The position numbers and the translations under genes are program-made. A DNA stretch of 64,000 nucleotides, taken from an uncultured Croceicoccus sp. (GTDB taxonomy: Bacteria > Pseudomonadota > Alphaproteobacteria > Sphingomonadales > Sphingomonadaceae). Below, piece by piece: positions 26,135-36,234 of this stretch. How positions within the stretch are numbered: the first letter of the stretch is position 1; each line of letters opens with the position of its first letter. The stretch lies in assembly GCF_947496385.1 (NCBI RefSeq), contig NZ_CANMCP010000004.1:124001-188000 (forward strand). The letters are read 5' to 3'. The notes below the pieces were generated by a model. The model was not told the DNA's origin, ran no database searches, and worked only from the letters and a program-made list of their open reading frames with translations.

Positions 26135-27334
26135 ATGAATATCCATGAATACCAGGCTAAGGAACTGCTCGCGGACTTCGGCGTCGGCATCCCCGCCGGC
26201 CATGCCGCGCTTACCGTCGAGGAAGCGGTCGAGGCGGCCAAGAAGCTGCCCGGACCGCTCTATGTCGTGAAGGCGCAGATCCACGCCGGCGGCCGCGGCA
26301 AGGGCAAGTTCAAGGAACTCGATGCCGATGCGAAGGGCGGCGTCCGCCTCGCCAAGAGCATCGACGACGTGCGCGCCGATGCCGAAGACATGCTCGGCAA
26401 CACGCTCGTCACCGTGCAGACCGGCGACGAGGGCAAGCAGGTCAACCGCCTCTACGTCACCGATGGCGTCGACATTGCCGAGGAATATTACCTCGCCCTG
26501 CTCGTCGACCGCGCCAGCGGCCAGGTCGCCATGGTCGTGTCGACCGAAGGAGGCATGGATATCGAGGACGTCGCGCATTCGACGCCGGAAAAGATCACGA
26601 CGATCACCATCGACCCGGCGCAGGGTTTCATGCCGCACCACGGGCGCGCGGTGGCCTTCGCGCTGAAGCTGGACGGCGACCTCAACAAGCAGGCGCAGAA
26701 GCTGTCGAAGCAGCTTTACGAAGCGTTCATGGCGCTCGACGGCGAGATGCTGGAAATCAACCCGCTGGTGGAAACGAAGGACGGCAAGCTGCTGGTCCTC
26801 GACACCAAGATGAGCTTTGACGGCAACGCGCTCTATCGCCACCCCGAGGTGGAGGAACTGCGCGACGAGACCGAGGAAGACCCCGCCGAGGTCGAGGCGA
26901 GCAAGCACGATCTCGCCTATATCAAGCTCGACGGCAATATCGGCTGCATGGTGAACGGCGCCGGCCTCGCCATGGCGACGATGGACATCATCAAGCTAAA
27001 CGGTGCGTTCCCGGCCAATTTCCTCGACGTCGGCGGCGGCGCCACGACCGAAAAGGTGACCGCGGCGTTCAAGATCATCCTGTCGGATCCGGCGGTCGAG
27101 GGCATTCTGGTCAATATCTTCGGCGGGATCATGAAGTGCGACATCATCGCCGACGGCATCGTCGCGGCGGCGAAGGAAGTGAACCTGTCGGTGCCGCTGG
27201 TCGTTCGCCTCGAAGGGACGAATGTCGAGAAGGGCAAGGAAATCCTTGAAAATTCGGGGCTTCCCATCGTGTCGGGCGACAATCTGGGCGACGCAGCGGA
27301 AAAGATCGTCGCGCAGGTCAAAAAGGCCGCGTGA
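26135..27334 (+). CDS. sucC: Succinyl-CoA ligase (ADP-forming), beta subunit
   Basis: A 399-aa ATP-grasp subunit of the TCA-cycle enzyme that couples succinyl-CoA hydrolysis to nucleotide phosphorylation. Family blocks are [12 protein letters not shown] at the N-terminus, [16 protein letters not shown] (nucleotide-binding loop), [11 protein letters not shown] and [13 protein letters not shown]. The alpha subunit gene sucD, which commonly follows, is absent; a hairpin terminator and etfB come next. SucD must be encoded elsewhere, as the complex requires it. Confidence 0.97.
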   Translation: MNIHEYQAKELLADFGVGIPAGHAALTVEEAVEAAKKLPGPLYVVKAQIHAGGRGKGKFKELDADAKGGVRLAKSIDDVRADAEDMLGNTLVTVQTGDEGKQVNRLYVTDGVDIAEEYYLALLVDRASGQVAMVVSTEGGMDIEDVAHSTPEKITTITIDPAQGFMPHHGRAVAFALKLDGDLNKQAQKLSKQLYEAFMALDGEMLEINPLVETKDGKLLVLDTKMSFDGNALYRHPEVEELRDETEEDPAEVEASKHDLAYIKLDGNIGCMVNGAGLAMATMDIIKLNGAFPANFLDVGGGATTEKVTAAFKIILSDPAVEGILVNIFGGIMKCDIIADGIVAAAKEVNLSVPLVVRLEGTNVEKGKEILENSGLPIVSGDNLGDAAEKIVAQVKKAA

Positions 27335-27343
27335 ACCATTTGC

Positions 27344-27375
27344 GGGGCGGTGTGTTATGACCATACCGCCCCTTT
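27344..27375 (+). terminator. Candidate intrinsic terminator after sucC
   Basis: An 8-bp stem GGGGCGGT (27344-27351) with ACCGCCCC (27365-27372), a 13-nt loop and a short TTT tail lie 10 bp after the sucC stop. It separates sucC from etfB. Confidence 0.65.
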
Positions 27376-27405
27376 GAATTTCTATGAAACTTGGGAGACA
27401 AGCGC

Positions 27406-28155
27406 ATGAAGGCTCTCGTACCCGTAAAGCGGGTGATCGATTATAACGTGAAACCGCGGGTGAAATCCGACGGTTCCGGCGTCGATCTCGCGAATGTGAA
27501 GATGAGCATGAACCCCTTCGACGAAATTGCCGTCGAAGAAGCAATCCGTTTGAAGGAAGGCGGCAAGATCGAAGAGATCGTCGCCGTATCCATCGGCCCG
27601 GCAAAGGCGCAGGAAACGCTCCGCACCGCGCTCGCCATGGGTGCCGACCGCGCGATCCTGGTCGAAACCGACGACGATGTCGAACCGCTGGCCGTGGCGA
27701 AGATCCTCAAGGCAATCGCCGCCGAGGAAGAGCCAGGCCTCATCCTGCTCGGCAAGCAAGCGATCGACGACGATTCCAACCAGACCGGGCAGATGCTCGC
27801 CGCGATGATGGAACGGCCGCAGGGCACCTTTGCCAGCAAGGTCGAGATCGACGGCGATGCCGTGACCGTCACGCGCGAAGTGGACGGTGGCCTCGAAACG
27901 GTGAAGCTCACGCTTCCCGCCATCGTCACCACCGACCTGCGCCTGAACGAGCCGCGCTACGCTTCGCTGCCCAATATCATGAAGGCGAAGAAGAAGCCGC
28001 TCGATACCAAGACGCCCGGCGATTACGGGGTCGACACCGCGCCGCGCCTCGCCGTGACCAACGTATCCGAACCGCCGGTGCGCCAGGCAGGTGAAAAGGT
28101 CGAGGACGTCGACGCGCTGGTTGCCAAGCTGAAGTCCATGGGAGTTGCGAAATGA
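27406..28155 (+). CDS. etfB: Electron transfer flavoprotein, beta subunit
   Basis: A 249-aa AMP-binding subunit of ETF, which carries electrons from acyl-CoA and other dehydrogenases to ETF-ubiquinone oxidoreductase. Recognisable segments are [52 protein letters not shown] and [16 protein letters not shown]. The start follows a GGGAGA. It overlaps etfA by 4 bp (ATGA), giving equal subunit synthesis. It would serve, among others, branched-chain acyl-CoA oxidation downstream of the dehydrogenase encoded at 11.4-15.1 kb. Confidence 0.96.
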   Translation: MKALVPVKRVIDYNVKPRVKSDGSGVDLANVKMSMNPFDEIAVEEAIRLKEGGKIEEIVAVSIGPAKAQETLRTALAMGADRAILVETDDDVEPLAVAKILKAIAAEEEPGLILLGKQAIDDDSNQTGQMLAAMMERPQGTFASKVEIDGDAVTVTREVDGGLETVKLTLPAIVTTDLRLNEPRYASLPNIMKAKKKPLDTKTPGDYGVDTAPRLAVTNVSEPPVRQAGEKVEDVDALVAKLKSMGVAK

Positions 28156-29081
28156 ACACGCTCGTCCTTGCCGATCATGACAATTCCGAACTGGGCGATG
28201 CGACGCTCGCCACCGTCACCGCCGCGGCGAAGCTGGGCGATGTGACCGTTCTGGTCGCGGGCGCCGGTTGCGGCGCGGTCGCCGATGCCGCCGCGCAGGT
28301 CGCCGGCGTGTCGAAGGTGCTCAAAGCCGATAATGCCGCATATGAGCATCAGCTGGCCGAAAACGTCGCGCCGCTGATCGCTGGTTTGATGGAAGGGTTC
28401 GACGCGTTTCTTGCCCCCGCCACCACCACGGGCAAGAACATCGCCCCGCGGGTCGCCGCGATGCTCGACGTGATGCAGATTTCCGACATTCTTTCGGTCG
28501 AGGGGGACAAGAGCTTCACCCGTCCGATCTATGCCGGCAATGCCATCGCCACCGTCGAATCGAGCGATCCGAAGCTGGTCATCACCGTGCGCGGCACCGC
28601 CTTTGAAAAGGCGGAAGCGACCGGCGGATCCGCCAGCGTCGAGGATGCGAGCGGTCCCGGTGACGCCGGCCTGTCGAGCTTTGTCGGGCAGCAGCTCGCC
28701 GAGAGCGACCGGCCCGAACTGACCAGTGCGAACATCATCGTGTCGGGCGGACGCGCGTTGAAGGATGGCGAAACCTTCGAGAAGATCATCATGCCGCTCG
28801 CCGACAAGCTGGGCGCTGGCGTCGGTGCCAGCCGCGCGGCCGTCGATGCGGGCTATGTCCCCAACGATTACCAAGTCGGCCAGACGGGCAAGATCGTCGC
28901 GCCCGAGGTGTATTTCGCGATCGGTATCTCCGGGGCGATTCAGCATCTTGCGGGCATGAAGGATTCCAAGGTCATCGTCGCCATCAACAAGGATGAGGAT
29001 GCCCCGATCTTTCAGGTTGCCGACATCGGTCTCGTCGCCGATCTGTTCGATGCGGTGCCGGAACTGACCGGGAAGCTCTGA
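28152..29081 (+). CDS. etfA: Electron transfer flavoprotein, alpha subunit
   Basis: A 309-aa FAD-binding subunit. The C-terminal FAD motif is complete, from [20 protein letters not shown] through [20 protein letters not shown]. The N-terminal domain contributes the ETF heterodimer interface. The start overlaps the etfB stop. A strong terminator follows 23 bp after the stop. Confidence 0.96.
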   Translation: MNTLVLADHDNSELGDATLATVTAAAKLGDVTVLVAGAGCGAVADAAAQVAGVSKVLKADNAAYEHQLAENVAPLIAGLMEGFDAFLAPATTTGKNIAPRVAAMLDVMQISDILSVEGDKSFTRPIYAGNAIATVESSDPKLVITVRGTAFEKAEATGGSASVEDASGPGDAGLSSFVGQQLAESDRPELTSANIIVSGGRALKDGETFEKIIMPLADKLGAGVGASRAAVDAGYVPNDYQVGQTGKIVAPEVYFAIGISGAIQHLAGMKDSKVIVAINKDEDAPIFQVADIGLVADLFDAVPELTGKL

Positions 29082-29103
29082 ACCCTGTTCCAAGATAAGC
29101 GGG

Positions 29104-29139
29104 AAACCCCCGGCCGCGACATGCACGCCGGGGGTTTTT
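29104..29139 (+). terminator. Rho-independent terminator after etfBA
   Basis: An 11-bp perfect stem, AAACCCCCGGC (29104-29114) and GCCGGGGGTTT (29127-29137), has a 12-nt loop and ends in a TTTTT run. This is the clearest plus-strand intrinsic terminator in the window. Confidence 0.9.
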
Positions 29140-29154
29140 CATGAAGGCCCCTCG

Positions 29155-29343
29155 ATGACGATCCCCTCGCCCTGCCGGAAGGTCTGTACGTTCGACGACG
29201 CGGGCGAATGGTGCACGGCTTGCGGACGCACGCTGGACGAAATCGCACGATGGGCGATCCTTGCACCGGGGGAGCGAAAGGCGATCATGGCGCAATTGCC
29301 AGCACGGCTCGATCGAGTGTCGGGAGAACGGCCGGGGCCTTGA
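29155..29343 (+). CDS. DUF1289 family protein
   Basis: A 62-aa protein with the DUF1289 cysteine pattern CRKVC...CTACGRT, which is likely to bind a metal ion. The aromatic EIARW segment after it is also typical. DUF1289 proteins occur widely in Proteobacteria; the function is unknown. The ATG at 29155 follows the etfA terminator, so it probably has its own promoter. Confidence 0.85.
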   Translation: MTIPSPCRKVCTFDDAGEWCTACGRTLDEIARWAILAPGERKAIMAQLPARLDRVSGERPGP

Positions 29344-29365
29344 CGCGGACGCGTCGCCGCAAGGC

Positions 29366-30115
29366 TCAGATAGCAGGCGCCTTCGCGCTCAGATGGCGCA
29401 GGACCCGCCGGCTGATCTGGCGCTGCTGCTCCGCTGTAAACTCGTCATCGTTCTCGGCAAACTTGTCATCTTTCCCATCGGCAAAGACATAGCGCGCGAC
29501 AATCTCGCGTTCCTTGCGCAGAACGCCCTTAATACCGTCGATGGCAGCGGCACGAACAGAACCCGGCCGTCCCCCGCGGGAGCCATCCGCCGTGGCAAGA
29601 TCCCGGCACAGCCGGTCCATGATGCCGCGTTCGTATTCCGACAAAAGCCGGTCGAGCGCCCCTTGGGCCAGGCGGCGGGCGGCACCCTGCTCCACCCGCG
29701 TCAGCGCGGACACGTCGACGAGTTCGGCATATTCCCCCTCGCCATGATCGAGTGGCACGACACTGTATCGCATCGGCGCCTTCGTTTCGCGCAGCTCCGG
29801 GCGAACGCGATTGCGCAATACCTTCAACTCGCCCCGCAGCGGCCATGTCACGAAGGTCGTGAAGCGCGCGATGGTGGGATCATAGTCATCGATCGCCCGG
29901 TGAACCGCGATCGCGCAGGCCTGCTCCGCATCGTCGGCCCATGCGTTGAGGCCGTAGGCGCGCGTCAGATGGCGAATGCGCGGACCGAGCAGCGCCATGA
30001 TCCGGTCGAAATGCCGGTTTTCCTGAGATTTGCAGCGGCGGTCGCGACGATCTTGCTGGCGAAGGGCGCGGGCGCAGCCTACCTCATGCTCGAGCGCGTC
30101 GGTGATGGCGGACAT
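29366..30115 (-). CDS. Sigma-70 region-2-like protein of unknown role
   Basis: A 249-aa protein whose residues 34-110 look like sigma factor region 2: a core-binding helix (HFDRIMALLGPRIRHLTRAYG), an acidic EQACAIAVHRAIDDYDP segment matching the EGxxGLxRAxxxFDP pattern, and FTTFVTWPLRGEL matching the -10 recognition helix (FSTYATWWIRQAI). No convincing region 4 helix-turn-helix is present. The C-terminal half is helical and charged, with a DGIKGVLRKERE segment that may be a degenerate HTH. It could be an alternative sigma factor, an anti-sigma-like decoy, or a distant homologue. GGAGA five bases before the ATG at 30115 supports the start. Confidence 0.65.
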   Translation of the reverse strand: MSAITDALEHEVGCARALRQQDRRDRRCKSQENRHFDRIMALLGPRIRHLTRAYGLNAWADDAEQACAIAVHRAIDDYDPTIARFTTFVTWPLRGELKVLRNRVRPELRETKAPMRYSVVPLDHGEGEYAELVDVSALTRVEQGAARRLAQGALDRLLSEYERGIMDRLCRDLATADGSRGGRPGSVRAAAIDGIKGVLRKEREIVARYVFADGKDDKFAENDDEFTAEQQRQISRRVLRHLSAKAPAI

Positions 30116-30222
30116 GACACTCTCCGTCTGCGGGCGGGTTGGTCGTATCGCCCAACGGAAAGCGTATCGATCGTGCGCTAATATCGGGAAACGCGCACCT
30201 AGAGGTTTTTACCTAGGCCCCA

Positions 30223-31464
30223 TCAGGGCAGCCAGATTTCCAGCGTATGGATCGCCACCCCGACAAGCCCGCCGACTAGCGTGCCATTGATGCGGATGAA
30301 CTGCAGATCGCGCCCGACCGCCCGTTCGACGCGGTCGGTGATCGTGGCCCCGTCCCACCCCTTGACCGTCTCGGAAACCAGCCGGACCAGCTGATCTCCG
30401 TAACGGCTCGTCACGCCGACCGCGCTGCGCCGGGCAAAGCGGTTGATCTGCAATTGCAGGCGTGCATCGGATTGCAACGCCCGGCCCAGGTCGGTCAGCG
30501 TCCCGCTCAGATAGCCCGACACCGCTTGCGGGTCGCGGGCCAGCGCGATGAGCTTGTGCCGCATCCGTTCCCACACCCCCTGCCACCAGGCGCCGACGGC
30601 CGGGTTATTCAGCAATTCGGTCTTGAACCCCTCGACCCTGGCCCGCATCGCCGGGTCGTGGACGAGGTCGTGGGCGAGGCTGTCGAGCCCCTCCTGCGCC
30701 TTCGCGCGGAGCGGGTGGTCCCGATCGACCAGCATCTCGGCCAGCATGCGGTAAAGCCCGTCGAGCACCGAATTGGCGAGTTTCGCATCGAGCCCGGTCC
30801 AGCGCAGCAGCGAATTGGCCCGGTCGCTGATCATCTGCCGGACGAGCGCCTCATTATCCTCCAGCGTCAACCCGGCCCAGCGGATCACCCCGTCCATCAA
30901 CGGAAGATGGCGCCCGTCGGCGATCGCGCCTGCGAGGATCTCGCCCAGCACCGGCGCGATCTCGATCCCTTCGAGCTGGCGTTTGAGCCCGTCCTTCACC
31001 TGCGCGCCGAGGCGATCGGGGTCGAGCGATTCCAGCACCTCGGCAAAGAGCGCGGCCGCCCCCGCACCGACATTCGATTGGGCCAGCCGTTCCGGGTCCG
31101 CGAGGAAATCGCCCGCCGCCCGCGCGAGGTTCATCGGGCGCATGCGCCGCGCCACGACCTGCGGAATAAGGAAATTATGGCGTAGGAAGCTCGCCATATT
31201 GTCGGCAATGCGGTTCTTGTTCGTGGGGATGATCGCCGTATGCGGAATCTTCAGGCCCAGCGGATGGCGAAACAGCGCGGTCACCGCGAACCAGTCGGCC
31301 AGCGCACCGACCATCGCCGCCTCACTGAAGGCTGTGACGAACCCGATGGCGGGAATGTCGTCGTACCGGCGCGAGACGAAAAACACGACCGCCATGAGCA
31401 CGAGCAGCCCGGTCGCGAACATGCGCATGGTCCGTCCCCGGTCCTGCACGTCGTCCGCAAGCAT
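30223..31464 (-). CDS. DUF445 family membrane protein
   Basis: A 413-aa protein with one N-terminal membrane helix (about 14-30), the conserved AALVGALADWFAVTALF-like segment (VGALADWFAVTALFRHPLGLKIPHTAIIP), a long amphipathic helical middle, and a C-terminal membrane segment (NGTLVGGLVGVAIHTLEIWL). These are the features of DUF445, a conserved family of unknown function in the bacterial envelope. The ATG at 31464 is preferred; a TTG at 31491 would add nine residues. It lies 36 bp downstream of the RND permease gene on the same strand and may be cotranscribed with it. Confidence 0.88.
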   Translation of the reverse strand: MLADDVQDRGRTMRMFATGLLVLMAVVFFVSRRYDDIPAIGFVTAFSEAAMVGALADWFAVTALFRHPLGLKIPHTAIIPTNKNRIADNMASFLRHNFLIPQVVARRMRPMNLARAAGDFLADPERLAQSNVGAGAAALFAEVLESLDPDRLGAQVKDGLKRQLEGIEIAPVLGEILAGAIADGRHLPLMDGVIRWAGLTLEDNEALVRQMISDRANSLLRWTGLDAKLANSVLDGLYRMLAEMLVDRDHPLRAKAQEGLDSLAHDLVHDPAMRARVEGFKTELLNNPAVGAWWQGVWERMRHKLIALARDPQAVSGYLSGTLTDLGRALQSDARLQLQINRFARRSAVGVTSRYGDQLVRLVSETVKGWDGATITDRVERAVGRDLQFIRINGTLVGGLVGVAIHTLEIWLP

Positions 31465-31500
31465 GGTCGAATTGAGCCGGGGTGCGGGCAAGACGGGCCG

Positions 31501-34500
31501 TTATGGTGCGGGCTGGACGGCGGGACGCGGCGTTTCGGCGGGGGCGGGCTCCCCCTCCCCCGGACGATAGGTGAGCAGCCAGCGGCGCAGGCGCGGGCCG
31601 ATACGCTTTTCGAACCCGTCGGCAAGGCTGAAACCCGCCGGCACGATGACGAGCGTCAGGAGCGTCGACATGATCAGCCCCCCGATCACGACAATCCCCA
31701 TCGGCTGCCGCCACGCGCCATCGCCCGAAAGCGAAATGGCCGTCGGCACCATGCCCGCCGCCATGGCCACGGTGGTCATGACGATCGGCTGCGCACGCTT
31801 GTGCCCCGCATCGATGATGGCCTCCCGTTTGGGAACACCGGCTTCCATCTCCTCCAGCGCGAAATCGATCAGCAGGATGGAATTCTTCGCCACGATGCCG
31901 AGCAGCATCAGCAGCCCGATATACACCGGCAGCGAGATCGGCATCGGCAGGCCGGTCATCGCCCCCACCAGCAGCAACGCCAGCAGCCCGCCCAGCGGCG
32001 CGAGCAGAAGAGAGGTCATGTTCACCAGAGGCGACACGACGCGCTTGTAAAGCAGGACCAGCACCGCGAACACCAGCAGGATCCCCGTGATCACCGCGGT
32101 GATCATGTTCTGGTTCAATTCCTCCTGCCATTGGGCGTCGCCGACGGGGCGGTTGGATATGCCGGTGGGCAGGTTCTGCATGATCGGCAGCTGGTCGATC
32201 TTCTCCCGCACGGGACCGGACACCGCGCCGGCGGCAAGGTCGGCACCGATGAGCACGCGGCGGGCCTGGTTGAAACGCTGAATCTGCGTGGGGCCTGCGC
32301 CGAAGCTGATCTCGGCGACGCGGTTGAGCGGGACGGACCCGCCCGTCGCGGTGGGCACCGGCAGATTGGCGATCGTGTCGATGTCGCGCCGTTCCGAACG
32401 GTCCAAGATCACGCGGATCGGCACCTGCCTGTCCGACAGCGAGAATTTCGCCGCGTTCTGGTCAATCTCGCCCAGTGTGGCGATACGGATCGCCTGGCTC
32501 AATGAGGCGGTCGTCACGCCCAGTTGCGCGGCAAGGTCGAGCCGCGGCGTTATGATGAGTTCCGGACGTTGGAGGTCCGCCTCGATCCTCGGGGCGACGA
32601 CCTCGGGTATAGTACGCATCTGCTCGATCAGCGTCTGCGCCGCCTGATCGAGCTGTTCAGGGTTGGACCCGGTGAGCATGATCGACAGCGCGCGGCCCGA
32701 AAATCCGCCGCCCTGCGAGGCGAAGCTGACGCGGGCGTCGGCCACTTCCTGAAGCGCCGGGGTGAGCGCGCGCTCCAGTTCGAAACTCTTGGAATCGCGT
32801 TCGCTGGCCGGGACAAGCGTGATGAACAGCCGCGCGGAACCTTCGTTCACGCGTTCCATGACGCTGGCAACCTCGGGCTGCTCCTCTAGGAGGGCGGTGA
32901 CCCGGTCGGCGACGATCTCGGTCTGCTCGATCGTGGTGCCGGGCGGCATAGAAATATCGACACGGCTGTCGTCCGCATCGGTCTGCGGCTGGAACTCCTG
33001 CGGCATGTTCATGAACAATGCGACCGTCGCGACAAGCGCGAACAGGCCGATGTAGAATGCCCAGAGCCGATGGTCCCGCGCCCGTGCCTGCGCCCGGTGG
33101 CCGAAATTGCGCGCGCGACCCATCATCGTGCCCGACCCGAAGAACGCCCCGATGAGTGAAAAGAGAAGCACGATGGCCAGCATCGCGCCAAACGCGGTGC
33201 CGCCTGCGATCGCGGATTGGAGCAGCGACCCGAAAAGCTCGGCAAACCCGCCCGATGCCAACATCAGCACGAGCGCGATCGCGAACACCGTAAGCCCGAA
33301 CATGAGCCCGGGCACCAGAAAGGCGATCGGCGAGGGATGGCGCTGCTTGAACGCCTCCGCCTTGTCCGAATCCATCATGAAGCGCAGCACGCGCATGTAG
33401 ATGTCCATGCCGCGGCCCTCGCCATGTTCGGCATGGCCGTGCGCCTTCAGGAAATAGGCCGCCGCCATCGGCGTGATCATGCGCGCGACGGCGAGGCTCA
33501 TCAGCACCGCGGCCACCACCGTCCCGCCGAAATTCTTGAAGAACTGCCCCGTGAGCCCCGGCATCAGCGCCACGGGCAGGAACACCGCGACGATGCACAT
33601 CGTCGTCGCCACCACGGCCAGCCCGATTTCGTCGGCGGCGTCGATGGAGGCCTGGAACGCGGTTTTGCCCATGCGCATGTGGCGCACGATATTCTCGATC
33701 TCGACAATGGCGTCATCGACGAGCACGCCCGCCACCAAGCTCAGCGCCAGAAGGGACAGCGTGTTGAGCGTGAAGCCCATCATGTCCATGAACCAGAACG
33801 TCGGGATCGCCGACAGCGGAATGGCCACCGCACTGATCAGCGTGGCGCGCCAGTCGCGCAGGAAGAAGAACACGACGACAACGGCGAGGATCGCCCCCTC
33901 GACCAGCGCCTCCATCGAGCTGTCATATTGCGATTTCGTATATTCCACGCTCGTGAACAGCTGGGTGAAATGAATGCCGGGATTTTCCTGCTCGATCGCG
34001 GCGAGTTCCTCCAGCGCGGCATCGTAGACGCTCACGTCCGAGGCGCCCTTGGCCCGCTCCATCCCGAAGGTCACGACCTGCCGGCCGTTGATCTTGGCGA
34101 TCGAGGATTGTTCGGAATATCCGTCGTAGACATCGGCGATGTCGCGCAGGCGGATCGCGCGCCCGCCGGGGAGGTTGATCCGCGTTTCGCGCAGGTTGTA
34201 CGCGCTTTCCGCATTGCCGAGCACGCGCACCGATTGCCGCGATCCGGCGATCTCGGTCTGGCCGCCGCCCGCGTCGGTGTTGATCTGACGCAGCGCCGCA
34301 TTCACCTGCGCCGCGGTGACGCCATAGGCCTGCATCCGCGACGGATCCACGACCACGCGAATCTCGCGGTCGACACCGCCCGCGCGGCTGACCGAGGCCA
34401 TGCCTTCGATCGACAGGAGGCGACGCGAAATCGTGTCGTCGATGAACCAGCTGAGCTGTTCCATCGTCATGTCGTCGGCGCTCACCGCGTAATAGGCGAT

Positions 34501-34923
34501 CGGCCCGTTGCCGCCCGCGTTCACCTTGCTCACCCGCGGTTCCAGGATGCCGTCGGGCAAATCGCCGCGCACCTGATCGATGGCGTTCGACACCTCGTTG
34601 ACGGCATCGTTCGGATCGACGCCGATCTCGAACTGCACGAAGGTGGAGCTGCTGCCCTCGCTCGCCGTCGACTGAATCTGGTCGACACCGTTGATCGAAC
34701 GGACAGCGGCCTCGACGATCTGCGTGATCTGCGTGGTGATTTCCGTCGGGGCCGCACCGGGCTGCACGACGGTCACGGTGACGCCGGGAAAATCGATGTC
34801 CGGGTTGTTGTTCACGTCCATCCGGTTGAACGCGATGATGCCGGCGAACAGCAATGCGGCAAAGATGACGATCGGCACGATCGGGTTGCGGATCGACCAT
34901 TCGGAAATGCGATTGACGTTCAT
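31501..34923 (-). CDS. RND multidrug efflux permease (HAE-1/AcrB-type)
   Basis: An 1140-aa inner-membrane proton-driven exporter, pumping drugs or other amphiphiles through a tripartite complex. The TM1 segment (SIRNPIVPIVIFAALLFAG), the paired proton-relay aspartates in VAGVLVDDAIVEIEN (TM4) and GIVAKNSILLIDFALEE (TM10) are present. The family norm is about 1040 aa. Most of the excess is in the central cytoplasmic loop, about residues 505-640, which has two additional strongly hydrophobic segments before the second half starts at MNMPQEFQP. It is 13 bp downstream of the adaptor gene. No outer-membrane partner is encoded next to it. Confidence 0.94.
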   Translation of the reverse strand: MNVNRISEWSIRNPIVPIVIFAALLFAGIIAFNRMDVNNNPDIDFPGVTVTVVQPGAAPTEITTQITQIVEAAVRSINGVDQIQSTASEGSSSTFVQFEIGVDPNDAVNEVSNAIDQVRGDLPDGILEPRVSKVNAGGNGPIAYYAVSADDMTMEQLSWFIDDTISRRLLSIEGMASVSRAGGVDREIRVVVDPSRMQAYGVTAAQVNAALRQINTDAGGGQTEIAGSRQSVRVLGNAESAYNLRETRINLPGGRAIRLRDIADVYDGYSEQSSIAKINGRQVVTFGMERAKGASDVSVYDAALEELAAIEQENPGIHFTQLFTSVEYTKSQYDSSMEALVEGAILAVVVVFFFLRDWRATLISAVAIPLSAIPTFWFMDMMGFTLNTLSLLALSLVAGVLVDDAIVEIENIVRHMRMGKTAFQASIDAADEIGLAVVATTMCIVAVFLPVALMPGLTGQFFKNFGGTVVAAVLMSLAVARMITPMAAAYFLKAHGHAEHGEGRGMDIYMRVLRFMMDSDKAEAFKQRHPSPIAFLVPGLMFGLTVFAIALVLMLASGGFAELFGSLLQSAIAGGTAFGAMLAIVLLFSLIGAFFGSGTMMGRARNFGHRAQARARDHRLWAFYIGLFALVATVALFMNMPQEFQPQTDADDSRVDISMPPGTTIEQTEIVADRVTALLEEQPEVASVMERVNEGSARLFITLVPASERDSKSFELERALTPALQEVADARVSFASQGGGFSGRALSIMLTGSNPEQLDQAAQTLIEQMRTIPEVVAPRIEADLQRPELIITPRLDLAAQLGVTTASLSQAIRIATLGEIDQNAAKFSLSDRQVPIRVILDRSERRDIDTIANLPVPTATGGSVPLNRVAEISFGAGPTQIQRFNQARRVLIGADLAAGAVSGPVREKIDQLPIMQNLPTGISNRPVGDAQWQEELNQNMITAVITGILLVFAVLVLLYKRVVSPLVNMTSLLLAPLGGLLALLLVGAMTGLPMPISLPVYIGLLMLLGIVAKNSILLIDFALEEMEAGVPKREAIIDAGHKRAQPIVMTTVAMAAGMVPTAISLSGDGAWRQPMGIVVIGGLIMSTLLTLVIVPAGFSLADGFEKRIGPRLRRWLLTYRPGEGEPAPAETPRPAVQPAP

Positions 34924-34936
34924 GCGGCGGATCCCG

Positions 34937-36184
34937 TCATCGTGCGGCCTCGCGCTTGACCAGGCGGGGTTCGATTTCGTCGCCGTCGTTGAGGAAGCCG
35001 CCCGCGCGCAGGACGACGCGCTCGTTTCCCGAGAGCCCTTCGGTCACCGCGATGCCGCGCGGGGTGACGATCCCGGTCCGCACGGCCTTGCGCCGGACGC
35101 GATTGTTGTCGCCCAGAACGAAGACATAGCTGCCGTCCTGATCCGACAGAAGCGCCGATTCGGGAAGCACGGGCGCGCTCGACGTGCCGGCCTGGATGAC
35201 CGCGCTTGCAAAGCCACCCGGCCGCAGGGCGCGGTCGTAGGGGAGCGCGATGCGCGCGGTGCCCTGCCGCGTGGCTTCGTCAATGGTCGGGGCAAGTTGC
35301 CAGACCTGACCGGCAAACGCCTGCTCGGTGCCGACGGGGGTGACCCGCGCCGGAACGCCGACGGAAAGCCGCGCCAGATCGCTTTCGCTGATCTGTGCGG
35401 CCATTTCCATTTCGCCGCCGCTGGCAATGGTGAACAATTCCGTCCCGCCGCCCACGACCTGCCCCGGCTCCACACTGCGCGTGAGGATCAACCCGGACGC
35501 AGGCGCCACGATATTGAGCCGCGCATTACGGGCGTTGAGCTCGCCGAGCTGCGCCTCCGCCACGCGGACGCGGGCGGCGGCGGCATCGCGCGTCGCGGTG
35601 AGCTGATCGATGTCGGCCTTGCTGATGAAGCCGCGCTCGACGAGTTGCGACGCGCGGTCGAGATTCGCCTGCGCGAGGCGCGCATCGGACCGCGCCACCT
35701 CGACCTGCGCGCGCTGCGCCTCGACCTGGCGGCTTTGCACCGAACGGTCGATCACGGCGAGGATCTGCCCCTGCCGGACCCAGTCGCCCTGATCGACGCG
35801 CACGCTGCGCACCTCGCCGCCCTCGCCGACGGAGCCGACGGGAACCGGGCGCCGCGCCGATAGCGTGCCGCTCGTGGTGATTGCGCCTTCGACATTGCTG
35901 CGTCCGGGCATCACCACCGACACGGCGGGCACCTCCGCCCCTGCGGCGATCTCTTCGTCGCCGACCGCCGGCGCCTCGTCCCGCGACAGGAAGAACGCCA
36001 GCGCGATCAGCGCCACCACCACCACCACGGCGGTGATGATGATCCGGCGCCGCCGGGTCGAATGGAGGCGTTCGTCCGCTTCGTACTCCGTCACGACGGA
36101 GCCGTCCGCATCGACGGATTGCGTGTCGGTGTCGCGCGCGAGTTCCCCCCCTGGCGCGGAACCGATCGAATGTTCGTATTGCAT
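34937..36184 (-). CDS. RND efflux periplasmic adaptor subunit (membrane fusion protein)
   Basis: A 415-aa adaptor linking the permease to an outer-membrane channel. A charged cytoplasmic N-terminus is followed by one membrane helix (about 45-65). The lipoyl/barrel-sandwich halves (VPVGSVGEGGEVRSVRVDQGD and LNIVAPASGLI), an intervening alpha-hairpin, and a beta-barrel domain follow. It is anchored by a membrane helix rather than by a lipid, since no lipobox is present. The ATG at 36184 is chosen; a GTG at 36193 would add three residues. An operator-like palindrome lies upstream. Confidence 0.93.
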   Translation of the reverse strand: MQYEHSIGSAPGGELARDTDTQSVDADGSVVTEYEADERLHSTRRRRIIITAVVVVVALIALAFFLSRDEAPAVGDEEIAAGAEVPAVSVVMPGRSNVEGAITTSGTLSARRPVPVGSVGEGGEVRSVRVDQGDWVRQGQILAVIDRSVQSRQVEAQRAQVEVARSDARLAQANLDRASQLVERGFISKADIDQLTATRDAAAARVRVAEAQLGELNARNARLNIVAPASGLILTRSVEPGQVVGGGTELFTIASGGEMEMAAQISESDLARLSVGVPARVTPVGTEQAFAGQVWQLAPTIDEATRQGTARIALPYDRALRPGGFASAVIQAGTSSAPVLPESALLSDQDGSYVFVLGDNNRVRRKAVRTGIVTPRGIAVTEGLSGNERVVLRAGGFLNDGDEIEPRLVKREAAR

Positions 36185-36234
36185 ATGGCTCACTGCCCGA
36201 ATCCGCCCCAGCCCCGGACGGGATTTGAAGAATA

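Noticed and set aside
29366-30115. Standard ECF sigma factor
   Set aside because: No region 4 helix-turn-helix is visible and no anti-sigma gene is adjacent.
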